NCBI GenBank assembly: GCA_027924645.1
Contig: BSBN01000781.1
Span: 4,960,001-5,024,000, forward strand
Length of the DNA stretch: 64,000 bases
DNA from: Cunninghamia lanceolata
Taxonomy: Eukaryota > Streptophyta > Pinopsida > Cupressales > Cupressaceae
Direction of reading: 5' to 3'
The translations under genes and the position numbers were made by a program. The notes under the pieces were generated by a model, which saw nothing but the letters and a program-made list of their open reading frames with translations, had not been told where the DNA came from and did not search any database. Of this stretch, positions 45,926-56,950 are shown piece after piece; position 1 is the stretch's first letter; the number at the start of each line of letters is the position of its first letter.

Positions 45926-47300
45926 GGACACAAGACTGAAAAAACTTACTAGTTTGGATGCACAATAGTAAATACATGGAAACAAAGGATAAAATCTCTA
46001 TAAGTCAGATCAAATGTGCTAATCTGATGTTTACTTGGTTTGGTAATGTTTAATGATCACACATGTACAATCATGAGTCACTCACACAAGACACATAAGC
46101 GATTTTGAATGTTGAATTTGAAGAATATGATGATGATTAGACAAGCACACGTGGAAGACACATCAACATGCCCTAATATCTAGTTTGATGTAGGGTATGG
46201 CCAATTAGGTTTGTGGGCAATGTTTACATGAGGTTGACTAGGAATTGAAAGTGAAATCCTATCACACAGCTAGGAGAAGAGGGTAACCCACCCTTCACCT
46301 TCACTTCCCAAAGGTAGAAAGTTCTTTGGGGCTTAGCCAAGAGTGTCAAGATTCTGATTTCAATGAGGGTGTCGTTCGATTCAGCCTTGGATGAGGTCGT
46401 CCCTAGGGGTGATGAAATCCCCTAGCAGGCCTCCTAGGAAAGGGTAAACAAAAGTGAATCAAGTGAGGTGTTTTTGATCTCCAAGGTCACCTTGCGGTGC
46501 GAGGAGAGAGCATACACACGCACACTTGATTCACACTTGTAGTTGTAAATTATCCCTGAAAAAATTGAAATGTGCGAAAGACACGTCAATCAATGGTTCT
46601 TTTTAGCCCAATTTGAAGATGTGATTGAAAACACTGGTTGATTTTAAGCCCAATTTGAAGATATGATTGAAGACAAATGTTCGTTTTAGAAGCCCAAATT
46701 GAAATGTGTATGCAAACAATGATTGAGAGATAAAGGATGAAAATGGATGCACCCAGATTAAATTACTATCTAGATTGATGTAGATGCTAATCCTGATGTT
46801 GGTCCAGCCCCGAATGATGTCCCTACAAGTCACCAAAATCGAAAAGAAACTAGTAGACTAGCATAGGAGATTGTTATGTGAAAATTGATAATCTGATAAA
46901 ATCTGATGAAAATGAATTGATACAAGAAAATGAAGTGCATAATCAGATTCTAGATGAAATTTCATACACTTTGAAAAAAAAATTCACTAAAAAAGATCAA
47001 ATTTGCTCTAGTTATGTGCATTTGAAGGTTGCAAGTAGGTTTGACTTTGATTGTGAGAAAAATTGATAAAATGGTATAGTCACCTAATAAGATCACCACC
47101 GTTGCAAAGTTTGCCTCATCAGCTTTCCGATAAGTCCTTGTTTGTGAATTTTTGACTCCGTATGTGAAAGTTGTGAAAATTTGAAAAAAATGGCCTATTT
47201 TACTAAGTGGGAAAGCAAAAAAGAAAAAAAAATATTAACTTTCCCTTTTTTTAAAAAAAAAAAATTAAATTTTTTAATTTATATATATATGTATATGTAT
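45926..47300 (-). other. Leader region of element F
   Basis: This AT-rich region lies between the G-rich island and the long frame. It contains a duplicated block, each copy with GCCCAATTTGAAGAT and GATTGAAAACA or GATTGAAGACA (46607-46680). No gene is supported. Long A and T runs occupy 47165-47315. Confidence 0.6.
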
Positions 47301-47329
47301 TTTTTTTTTTAGGTTTTGGTTTTTTGCAG

Positions 47330-47845
47330 AGGTGGTGGGTTGTATGTGGCGGCGGCCGAGCGAAGAGTGGCGTGCAGGTAGTGGGAATGGGAGTCAGGGG
47401 TTTGGGGAGCGGCTAGGTGGCACGGAGCGACGGGCCAGAGGGAGCGGCGGTGGCTGGGCAGTGGGCAGTACGCATAGAGGGCTCAGGGGTTGGGCGATGC
47501 GCGCAGGTGGTGGAGGCAGGGAGTGGCGACGATGGCCGAGCGGAGCGGGGGGTTTGCAGGGAGGTGGCCGCGGGGATCGGGTGGGGTTAGGGATGAGGGG
47601 AGGGGTGGGTGAGGGATGAGGAGGGCGTTGAGAGGTAGGGGAGGTTTGCAGGGTGGCATGGGGGAGAAGCAGGGGGTGGCCGCGGGGGGTAAGGGGAGTG
47701 CAGACAGGGGGCACGGGGAAGGTTGGGGAGTGGGGGGGAGTGGTGGAGGGAAACGGGGGGTACGCAAGGGGGACGGTGGGTGGGGTGGAAGGGGTTGGGG
47801 GGGATGGGAGGGAGGGAGGGAGGAAGGGCCGCGGGGGGGATGGAG
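47330..47845 (+). repeat. G-rich, G-quadruplex-prone island in element F
   Basis: About 500 bases are strongly G-rich on the + strand and C-rich in the element's own sense. Tracts of three or more G at short spacing are frequent, most densely at 47690-47845 (for example GGGAGGGAGGGAGGG near 47808). The flanks are long A/T runs. Frames across it on both strands are Pro- or Gly-rich low-complexity strings, so I do not call a protein. It lies ~300 bases downstream of the 5' LTR in element sense. Confidence 0.9.
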
Positions 47846-48157
47846 CTCTCCAAATAAATACACAACTAAATGAAATTCAATGCAAATTATTATTATTATT
47901 ATTTTGAGTTTTTGCAAAAAAATTTTTGAAAAATAAAAAAAAATTCAAAAAATTTCAAGTAACAAAATTGAAGAAGTTATAGGTGATTTCTTACCTCCGA
48001 GGCCTCCCGGACTCAACGGTGAGCTCAATTTGTGCGTAGGAGGTTGTTTGCAAGAGTTGATACCTGAAATGTGCTCTAAAACACCTAAATCCTGCAATGA
48101 GACTTTCAAAGACAAACACTCACAAGATTGTGGATTAGATTATGGTGGGCACCAAAA

Positions 48158-49093
48158 TGTGATGGGTGAAATGGATTGATCAATAAATGATAATAAAACC
48201 CAAACATCAAAGAAATATGCAAACAACAAGCTTAAATAAATAAATCACAAACTTACAAAACATGTTACTCTGCGGCTTCCATTGTTTGCCTATCTGTTCT
48301 TGACCTAGATGATGAAGAAGATTGGCCCTCAGGGAGCTTGCTTCCTTGCTTGTTGACAGTGACAAGAACGGAATGGCTGAGATACTTTGTGTGACTGAAG
48401 ATGAGCTTCAACACACTAATGATGGAGGATATGGGATGACTAGAATAACTTTGGCATTATGAGGGTATGAAGAGCAGAATTGAGAAGAAATTGGGCATTA
48501 TGAGGATGCCAGAAGAAGATTCCCTAGAGGAAATTGGGCATGGTAAGGATACCTAAAAGAAGTCCCTCAATTTGCTTAGAGAAGGGTCTCATTTATAGAT
48601 TTTCTGAAAAGGGAATGGAGGGTGAGGATCAAGAGTTGAGATCAAGGGCTCTCATTATTTGTGAATTTTAAATTCATAGTGGATGAATTAAAAATTTATT
48701 TTTGGGAAGAGTGGATTATGACAAATTGAATTTTCAATTCAATAGTGGAGGACAATTGAATTTTCAATTCAATTAGTGGGGGACAATTGAAATTTCCATT
48801 CAATTAGTGGAGGAGTGGAGGATATTAGCTAATTAAATATTAAGAATATTTAATTATATGTGCAACATGGCGAGGTGGAAGAGATGAGGTGGATTGATAA
48901 GGTGGATTTAGGACTTGAGACATTAGAAGAATTTAGGGAATTTAATTAAATAAAATAATTTTATTTAATTATGGGATAATGAACCAATCAAATAAAATTA
49001 TAATATTTATTTAATTGACAGAAGAAAATAAGAATTAAGATAAATATCAAAATATTTACTTAATTCAACTTGAGCCAATTTTAGGTGTATACA
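48158..49093 (-). repeat. 5' LTR of element F
   Basis: 936 bases, the fuller of the two LTRs. On the + strand it begins TGTGATGGGTG and ends GTGTATACA. Next to it, in element sense, the interior starts TTTTGGTGCCCACC, the likely primer-binding site. Confidence 0.92.
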
Positions 49094-49098
49094 CTTAT

Positions 49099-49807
49099 TG
49101 TTCATATTCTCCAAATGCTTCTTAACTTGGTCATGTACTGTCTTCATGTGATCTACAAATTCTTCTTCTTTTGCACTCCTCTTTTCTTCCATGTTGATAT
49201 CTCTTAATCCTGCTACTCCTCTAGGGTTTGCTCTGGTAACAATCTCAAAAGGTTTTCTTCCAATACTCCTGTTTACTAAATTATTGTATGCAAACTTTGC
49301 TTGTGAAAGAATCAAATCCCAACTTCTAGCTTTCTCTCCAACCAAACATCTCAACAAGTTTCCCAAACTCCTATTCACAACTTCTGCTGTCCATCAGTCT
49401 GTGGATGAAAAGTTAAACTAAACTTCAAAGTTATCTTCATCTTCTTCCAAAGTGTCCTCCAAAAGTATCTAACAAACTTTGTGTCTCTGTCTGAAACTAT
49501 GCTCTTAGGTAATCGATGCAATCTCACAATCTCGTTAAAAAATAGGTCAGCTACATGCACTGCATCAGTTGTCTTCTTACAAGGTATGAAATGAGCCATC
49601 TTTAAAAATCTGTCAACCACTACAAATATTGAATTATGTCCTCTCTGTGTCTTTGGTAATCCCATCACAAAATCCATGCTTATGTCTTCCCAAGGTCTCT
49701 AGTACTGTCAAAGGTTTATACAATCCAATGTTCTGACTACTCCCTTTTGCAACTTGACAAACTCTACAACTCTTCACAAATCTCTGAACATCCTTATATA
49801 TCTGAGG
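49099..49807 (-). pseudogene. Integrase of element E, main part
   Basis: The zinc-binding Cys pair lies near 49700-49760 in decayed sequence (CRVCQVAKG). The core shows Asp in [18 protein letters not shown] and Asp in [10 protein letters not shown]. The motif before the catalytic Glu is cut by a one-base deletion at about 49385: the frame reads TDGQQKL and stops, while Glu and the next helix (NRSLGNLLRCLVG) appear in the other frame. QAKFAYNNLVNRSIGRKPFEIV follows. Another frameshift separates this from RNase H. The C-terminus lies beyond element F. Confidence 0.88.
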
Positions 49808-50500
49808 TCAAAAGTAATTTTTACTAACCAAAGCCACTGTCTTATCAATGCCAAAATGTCCTGCCAATCCACCACTATGCTTCTCCTTGACTAAATTATC
49901 TCTTATTGAACTTCTAGGTATGTACAATTGATTTCCTTTGAACAACATATCTTCTTGAATGAAATAGTCTAACCACTTACTCTTATTTGTCACAATAGGT
50001 TCCTTACATGCTTTCCAAGGTTCTACAAAATCAGTGTCTCCCTCATACATGTTCTTCAATTCATCAAAACCCAACACTTCAACTCTCATTTCTGTCAACA
50101 AGTTTCTTCTTCTACTTAATGCATCAGCAACTTTGTTTGATTTTCCACTCCCATGTTTCAACACAAATGTATAACTCTGCATGAACTCTACCCACCTCAT
50201 ATGTCTCTGATTCAACTTACCTTGACTATTCAAATATTGCAAAGCTTGATGATCTATATACAACACAAATTCCTTATGCAATAAGTAATGTCTCCACTTC
50301 TTCAAGGCTTGAATTATGGCATATAATTCTTGATCATAAACTGAATATCTTCTCCTTGCATCATTCAACTTCTCACTGAAATATACTTCAGTTCTACCTT
50401 CTTGACTTAATACTACTCCAATTGCATTTCCACTTGCATCACAATCTACTTGAAATAGCTTATTGAAATCTGATAATGCCAAAACAAGTTGCTCTGTCAC
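49808..50500 (-). pseudogene. RNase H of element E and integrase zinc-binding start
   Basis: The catalytic residues look intact: Asp in LFQVDCDASGNAIG, Glu in VYDQELYAIIQAL, Asp in LYIDHQALQYL and Asp in KVADALSRR. The frame goes on through a linker to HSGGLAGHFGIDKT, the His half of the integrase zinc-binding domain. It is open for 230 codons, the best preserved stretch of element E. Confidence 0.9.
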
Positions 50501-50503
50501 TTT

Positions 50504-51814
50504 CTACTTCAACAACTCAAAACTTTTATCTACTCCAGATGTCCACTTGAATTCATTTCTGTCACCTCTCATTGTCTCTATCATAGGGTTACAAACTGAA
50601 CTAAAATTTCTGATGAACTTCCGGTAGAAACTAGTCAATCCATGAAATGATCTAACTTCTCCAATGCTCTCCGATGTAGGCCATCCAACGATTGCTTTCA
50701 CTTTCTCAAGGTCCATCTTCAATCCTTCCGCAAAAATCATAAATCCCAAATATACTAACTCTTCCTTTATGAAACTACACTTTTTGATGTTTATCAACAA
50801 TTTCTCTTCTCTCAACCTCTACAAAACTTGTCTAATATGCCACAAATGTTCCTCCTTTGTCTTACTAAAAATCATAATATCATCCAAATATACAATCACA
50901 AACTTACCCAAGAATTTCTTCAAGACTTCATTCATCAACCTCATGAAAGTACTCGGTGCATTTGTCAATCCAAAAGGCATCACTAACCACTCATACAATC
51001 CTTCATTTGTCTTGAAAGCAGTCTTCCATTCATCACCTTCTCTTATTCTGATCTGATGGTATCCACTCTTCAAATCTATCTTTGTGAAATATTTTGCTCC
51101 ACTCAAACAATCCATGATATCATCCATCCTAGGTAAAGGAAATCTATACTTAACTATGATCTTGTTTATTGATCTGGAATCAGTACACATTCTCCATTCT
51201 CCATCCTTCTTAGGTGCTAACATTGCAAGTACTACATAAGGACTCAAACTTTCTCTAATCAAACCTTTCCTCAACAACTCTTGTATCTGTCTATTCAATT
51301 CTTCATTCTCTGTCAGTGTCATCCGATGTGCTACTTTGTTAGGCAAACTTGCTCCTGGTATAAGATCCATGTGATGACTGATACTCCTTATAGGTGGCAA
51401 TCCATCAAGCACATTATCTGATATGATGTCTTCATATTCTATCATCAACTCTCTTATCTCCTCCGGTTGTGTCTCTTCAGTTTCTTTCTTCAATGCTTCA
51501 AGCTTCTTAGGAATCAAGGCATAACACATATTCTCATGTCTCAAACCATCAAGAAATTTTCTTCCATCTACCAAACAGATTCTAGCATTTCCACATACTT
51601 CACTCTTAGGATCATCCTCCAAGGGAATCAAAGTAATTCTCTTTCCATTTGTTGTTATAGTATATGTATTCTTTCTCCCATCATGTATAGATTTTCTATC
51701 ATATTGCCAAGGTCTACCTAATAAGATATGACATACATCCATAGGCATAATATCACACAAGACTTCATCATGATAAGATCCAATATGAAATTTCACCAAA
51801 CATTGTTCACTCAC
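50504..51814 (-). pseudogene. pol: Reverse transcriptase of element E
   Basis: The frame starts in the last third of the protease (IMPMDVCHILLGRPWQYDR). RT motifs follow: [89 protein letters not shown]. The catalytic box is an intact YLDD (about 50880-50891). A stop at about 50817 lies before the C-terminal part KLLINIKKCSFIKEELVYLG. Chromovirus-like RT, nearly complete. Confidence 0.92.
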
Positions 51815-51994
51815 CAGTACCTTATGATCATCCTAAATCCATGCTATCTGATATGGCTTAGGGTATTTCAATTTTTCCAACTTCAGCTTAGTCACCATCT
51901 CCTCTGAAACTAAGTTATCTAAACTATCACTATCATTCACAACTTTACAACACTTACCTCCAGATTTGCATCTAGTTCTGAACAGACTCTTCCT
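51815..51994 (-). pseudogene. Protease active-site region of element E
   Basis: The - strand translation gives KCCKVVNDSDSLDNLVSEEMV, where the usual Asp-Ser-Gly has become Asp-Ser-Asp. A stop lies at about 51835. The rest of the protease is in the frame described for RT. Confidence 0.75.
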
Positions 51995-53223
51995 CTACGG
52001 TGGTTCCTCATTTGTTTCTATTTGGAATAGTACTCTCCTCATCACAAGTGATTCTCCTTTCTCTGGTTTGCCAATAGAATAGGGGTCATCTAGTTCAACA
52101 GGTTCTTCTTCAACATATTCTACTCTTCCACTATTTTTTGTCCTCTTACTTGTACTACCCTGATTACATTCAAATGCTCTATGTCCTTCACCTCCACACT
52201 TGAAACAAGTACCTCTGAATGTTCTCTTATCCAATCCTCTTCTTTCTCTTCTGTACCCTTCATTCTGGTATGCACCAGGGTTTCCTCTCTGGTAAAAATT
52301 TCTATCATCTCTTCGATAAGCATTGTTATATCTGTCATCCTTCTTAAATGGGTTTTCAAACTTGTTCTGCTCTGGATATGATCTGTCTCCTTCAGAATAA
52401 GTCCTACCTCTCTAAAATTTACCTTCTCTTCCTCTCTATCTTTGATCATGTCTTTTATTCAGCTTCTCTTCAACCTTCAGGGCAAACTGATATGCATCCT
52501 CCAAAGATGTCATCCTTACCAAGCTTAGTTCCTCTTGAATGTTTAATCTCAATCCATTGATGTATCTAGCCACTTTCTCCTTTCTTGCTTCACTATGTCC
52601 TGTCCTTATGATCATTTTATGGAATTCTTCTGTGTACTCCTTCACAGATTTCTCCTTTTGTCTCAGGTTTTGCAATCTTTTCAATAGCTCCAACTCATAG
52701 TCAGCAAGTATAAATTGATTCTTCAACTTTGTCACTATCCTATCCCATTTTTAATATTTTCTTTCCCTCTTCTATTTCTTTCCAACTAAACTTCTTTCCA
52801 CCATATAGTAGCATGTCCTTTCAACTTTGTCTTTGTAAATTTCACCTTCTCTAGATCTTCAGTTTCCTCATATTCAAAGTATTCTTCCATATCATTTATC
52901 CAGTCAATCAATTCTTTAGGGTTCAAATTACCAGTATAGTTTAGCACATCAACTCTGGGTCTTTTTCCAATCTTGGAAATAGCTCGCAACATCTTTACTT
53001 GATCTGATTCTTCTTCTTCATCACCTCCTAGGGTTTCACCAGTTTGTTCAATAGATTGAAATTCTTCTTCCTCGTCACTTTCAACATTAGGTCTCGGTGT
53101 CAATCCTCTTCGCCTATCTTCTTCAACAACATCCAACTAAATTCGCATCATTTTCATTATCTCCATCATCTCATCTATTCTACTAGCCATTGTTCCAACA
53201 GGAGCAACTCTCCTCGGTGGCAT
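51995..53223 (-). pseudogene. gag: gag of element E with zinc knuckle
   Basis: ATG at 53223 begins MPPRRVAPVGTMASRIDEMM. An acidic stretch and the capsid core follow: DVLNYTGNLNPKELIDWINDM, FTKTKLKGHATIWWKE, QFILADYELELLKRLQNL, SVKEYTEEFHKMI and ARYINGLRLNIQEEL. A frameshift near 52750 separates the two halves. A basic tract and an intact CCHC knuckle CFKCGGEGHRAFEC (about 52162-52203) complete Gag. Stops lie at about 53139 and 52417. The layout is that of a chromovirus-type Gag. Confidence 0.88.
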
Positions 53224-53410
53224 TCTTCCTAAGATCAAGTGTAAACTGCCTCAGGTTCGGCGATCGAGCTACAAGGTGACAACTACCTCACAATTGGCGA
53301 TCAGTTGCAACATAAGTAACCTGCCTCAATTCGGTGATCTGTCCACAGCAAGATCTTATGGAATTCCTTTGCCAACTTCGCTCAATTCACTCCTAAAAGA
53401 TTCAAACTTT

Positions 53411-53423
53411 CTCTCTAATACCA
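53411..53423 (-). other. Primer-binding site of element E
   Basis: On the - strand this reads TGGTATTAGAGAG, a Met-type site with one C-to-T change, two bases after the 5' LTR end. Confidence 0.8.
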
Positions 53424-53425
53424 CT

Positions 53426-54265
53426 TGGTGCAGTCACGGTAGGAGGGTTCATAGAATAAACTATCTGAACCGTGTAGCAAGAGTAAACACAATGGAAACA
53501 ACTCAAAGAAATAGAATAAATACAGATTTAGTCATTCAGTATATCATAGAATTCAAATAGAGATTAGTCGGCAACATGCAGGCTTACAATTAGGGCTCAC
53601 AGTCCTGATTACATACATGCGCAAGATAAAGCTTTGAAGCTCCTTTGCACAAAATCCAAACTATCAATATTCTAAATCATGAGAACTACTTTTCTAAGGG
53701 TCTATTACATCAATATATATCAAGTCTAGATCATTAGATTCCTCCGCGTCAGCCAAGGAAGATCACAAATTCCAAAGAAGAGATGTAACGTGTGTACATA
53801 GGTAGGTCGGACCTAAATGCATAGAACACTTCCAGAAAATGAATGGAATGATGTGTGGATCTTCAGGGAAGGTCGGCCATGAACCAAAGATCATTGAATG
53901 ATGTGTCATTAGGTTCCAAGGATCGGGAAATGCTTCTACAAGTTTCTCCTTCAGTTGGTTGTCAGTGATTATCTGGATGCTCTATTATGAGAATAGTCAA
54001 ACTTCTGATAGTGATATCTTTCTAGTATTGATGTGCAGATCTCTAAATTCTAGATATGATGTAGAAGAATGAATGTAGATGTTAATTCCAGCTCTGCAAG
54101 ATCTGAAAATTCTACTAGACCAAAAAATATAGAATCTGCTTCTAACTGAACTGCCTGCACTGAACTGGAAAATGAAAAGAAACAAACTGAACTGCAAACA
54201 AACTAAAATGTAAATGTTTTTGGGTGATGCAAGATTGTTCTTGAACCAAGGATGCTCCTGCATCA
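53426..54265 (-). repeat. 5' LTR of element E
   Basis: 840 bases matching 38864-39696. On the + strand it begins TGGTGCAGTCACGG and ends CTCCTGCATCA. Confidence 0.93.
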
Positions 54266-54434
54266 AATGAGTAAAATCTAATGAACCCCAGTCATCACCA
54301 AAAAGTGCATTCGATGTTTTAGAGTCTTGCACAACATTATCTATGGCAAGAGGTATTGTTGAATCTAGTCATAAGTTGTTTAGACTTTGTTGATTGTTAA
54401 CTTGTTTTTGTACTTCAATATGTAAAAAATTATC

Positions 54435-54836
54435 TCATTCAGGATTGACTTCCACAGTGTAGAGCTTATTTTGATAAATGAATTCTAGTGATTGATGGAG
54501 GGTAGATGGAACTGTCCCCATGGCATGGATCCACAGTCTACTATATGAAAGCAAACCAAGCATGACATGAAAAAGGGTATATAATGTCATGGGTCCAACC
54601 TTTATAGGTAAAGTTCTAGTACCCATAGATGTTCTACCAAGATTATCAAAGCCATGGATGCTAATAATATCTGGTTTAATTAAGGATGTGTCAATCTTGA
54701 TTTTGTGTAGTAAGTCAATGCCACAAACTTTAAGAGTCGATCCATTGTCAATCATAACTCGCTTTATCAACTTTTTATTTACCATGACAAATATGATAAG
54801 GGGATCATGCTGATTTTGAACTTCAATAGAAGGCAA
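54435..54836 (-). pseudogene. Aspartic protease of element D
   Basis: The frame reads LIIFVMVNKKLIKRVMIDNGSTLKVC, given here in parts: strand FVMVNKKLIKRV, then active site MIDNGSTLKVCG. The normal Asp-Ser-Gly is Asp-Asn-Gly, a G-to-A change. The second half has ISIHGFDNLGRTSMG and VMLGLLSYSRLWIHAM, as in Tat-like proteases. In the next region upstream (54837-55434, several stops) the translation shows VKQLCATSAKISLWDL-like and HLTPKRDQEYDL words found before this protease in such elements. Confidence 0.75.
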
Positions 54837-55434
54837 TTCATGTCATTGAAACAAGATATTTGTTTTTTTGCATGCATACAAACTAATAGAGCTACTACAT
54901 CATTCAGCTTAACAACAGGTGGTACAATCACCTTTTGTAAAGTGTCTTGGAGAATTCCATGGTATGTAGGCAATGTTTGTATTAAATCCCAAAGAGAAAT
55001 TTTAGCCGAAGTAGCACAAAGCTACTTGACAAGATCATATTCTTGATCTCTTTTAGGAGTAAGATGAGGTGGTGGAGGGAGCATAGGTTGAGAACATGGA
55101 AGAGAGACAGACACCTGAGGTGCTTGCTTACTTTGCTTGTTATTACGGGTGTTGTATGCATGAGTAGTCACATTTTGAACACCTTGATTTCTTTGAGTGA
55201 TTTGTCATGCATAATTTAGAAAGTAATCCGAGGGTCGAGGTGGTTTTCGATCTCCTTGAACTGTTATAACCAATTTTAAGCAAGAAGGTGCCTTAGGTGC
55301 TCCCAACACAACCATCTTAGGAATATTGTTACATTTATCAAGTAACCCCTTAGTGGGTGGAATAAATCTATTAGTGAAGATTGAATTAACATTATTTTCC
55401 TCTTGATTATGCTCAACATCTAGCCCTAAAGGAT
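54837..55434 (-). pseudogene. Pre-protease linker of element D
   Basis: Decayed - strand coding with stops and frame changes. Recognisable pieces are TTHAYNTRNNKQSKQ, a Pro-rich SQPMLPPPPHLTPKRDQ, SLWDLIQTLPTYHGILQDTL and VVALLVC. This pattern precedes the protease in Tat-like Gag-Pol proteins. No zinc knuckle was seen. Confidence 0.5.
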
Positions 55435-56178
55435 TTAATGTGAGAGACTTTTCTCATCCACTAATGCTTCATCTTGGCCAGAGAAAGCATTAGAATGAAA
55501 GAAAGGTAAGGTGTTGTTAGGAAGGTTAGGTGCTGTATCATTAGTGATGTCTAAGGGACTTAAATTTACAACCACATTAGAGCTATCCATAGTCTTCTCA
55601 TCTAGGGTTCTTGGACATTCAACTATAGGAGAAGTAGAATATCTTATGAAATCATCAACATCCTCATATTCTTTAGCTATCAATTCCAAGGCATTAACAG
55701 AAGAGGAATTTTCACACTTATCTTTCTCATGAGAGTACTTAGAGATGAATTTGGTTAAATGTCCTACTATGAAAGGATATGCTCTTATGAGTAATGTGAA
55801 GCTATCAAAATCATGTATATAACAAAGTAATTTAAGCTCATGCATAGAACATTTATAAACATCAATATCATGTACACATGCTATGTGTTCTAGGACATGA
55901 GGGTTCTCATTAGTGAAATTAGAGAAATTTTCAAAATCCAAGATATACTCATGCAAAGATTTACATAAAGATGCCATCTTGTAATGTCTTGTAGCATTAA
56001 TGACCAATGAAATATAGTGAGACAATTCATGCAAAGTTTTATGATGATTAAGGTACTTTAGATGTGTGACTATTTCACTCCTAAACACTTGTTTGAGGAA
56101 AAGGGCTAAAAGGACACACAAAGTCCTCAAAAAAACACAATGGATAGGAGGAAAATAGTACAACACAACAAGGCCCAA
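55435..56178 (-). CDS. Unknown 247-codon frame of element D
   Basis: I do not recognise it. The frame is open from 56178 to 55435 on the - strand. The first ~65 codons may be upstream non-coding sequence. A plausible ATG gives MASLCKSLHEYILDFENF, followed by His/Cys/Leu-rich helices (EHIACVHDIDVYKCSMHEL) and an acidic, Ser-rich tail. It lies where gag belongs, between the leader and the pre-protease linker, in an element that has no recognisable capsid. It could be a diverged Gag. It is one of few long uninterrupted frames in cluster B. Confidence 0.4.
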   Translation of the reverse strand: MGLVVLYYFPPIHCVFLRTLCVLLALFLKQVFRSEIVTHLKYLNHHKTLHELSHYISLVINATRHYKMASLCKSLHEYILDFENFSNFTNENPHVLEHIACVHDIDVYKCSMHELKLLCYIHDFDSFTLLIRAYPFIVGHLTKFISKYSHEKDKCENSSSVNALELIAKEYEDVDDFIRYSTSPIVECPRTLDEKTMDSSNVVVNLSPLDITNDTAPNLPNNTLPFFHSNAFSGQDEALVDEKSLSH

Positions 56179-56950
56179 TTGATGATTTTATATATTTAGA
56201 TTGAATGCAATGAAACCACACAAATTATGCTTGTTTATGCACCTAAAATGTTTGTTTTTTTCACCTTTTTCAATGCAAATGACTAAAAGATGAAGTGTTG
56301 TAAGGAAATTGATGAGGGTAAGTGAATTATATCCTTAATATTAGTCCAATAATGCAGAAATATCCTTCACAACACACCTATAATGCAGATCTAGATGGAT
56401 GATAAGTCAAAATCTAGTGAAAATGCAAGATTTTTAAACCCTAATTGTGAAATTAAGGCATGAATATGTGAAAAATGATATATGAATGAATTCTAATCAG
56501 ATTTATGATGTAAAAAAACTCAGCTTAGATCTGAAAATGATGTTAAATTCCTACAATGCTCAATGCAAGTGCAATTTTAAGGATGAATGAATGAAGAATG
56601 CTAGTTTTTGTTGAAATTAGATGTGTAAATGCAATTTTTTTGAGATATGAATGAAAAAATGCACAAGAATGCAACACTAAAAATAAAATCAAATTTGAAT
56701 GAGTGCCTAAGATGAGTAGTACAATTAGAGACAAGATTTTAACTACAAACCCTAGTTTTTGAAATCACTAGGTTATGAAAAATATAAAATTTCAATCAAT
56801 CTCTACCAATTTTAACATGAAAATGCAATGCAAAAGATTGTAAGATGATGAATTTATGTAATTTATATCAGATCTGATGTAAATATTAGAGATTAGATGA
56901 AATGCAATAAAAATTGATGCAAACTATACATTAATGCAAGCCTAGAATGC
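56179..56950 (-). other. Leader of element D, left of the LINE
   Basis: AT-rich, with many ATGCAATG- or AATGCAAG-type words and short A/T runs. No gene is supported. It continues at 59041-59142 on the other side of the LINE. Confidence 0.55.

Larger units (their letters stand above)
40195..49098 (-). mobile_element. Element F: large LTR element without pol, with its own long frame
   Basis: F has LTRs at 40200-40958 and 48158-49093, with the perfect duplication CTTAT at 40195-40199 and 49094-49098. A purine tract on the - strand adjoins the left LTR and a PBS-like site adjoins the right one. The interior (7.2 kb) has no RT, integrase or protease. It has one ~725-codon frame (45925 to 43751) with a G-patch-like segment, a tandem-repeat tract and a G-rich island. 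It fits a large retrotransposon derivative moved by an autonomous partner. Confidence 0.88.
38859..54270 (-). mobile_element. Element E: gypsy retrotransposon, split by element F
   Basis: E has LTRs at 38864-39696 and 53426-54265. Its flanks AAGGA (38859-38863) and AATGA (54266-54270) match at four of five bases. On the - strand the order is PBS, gag, zinc knuckle, protease, RT, RNase H, integrase and a chromodomain-like end. Element F lies in the last part of integrase. E itself interrupts D between its protease and G-patch-like segments. Confidence 0.92.

Noticed and set aside
47332..47917. Overlapping Gly-rich and Pro-rich frames on both strands
   Set aside because: They arise from the G-rich island; all frames are low-complexity and no start or domain is convincing.
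52120..52449. 109-codon - strand frame in the E gag region
   Set aside because: Another phase carries the Gly/Arg/Asn-rich tract and the intact zinc knuckle, so this is a shadow.
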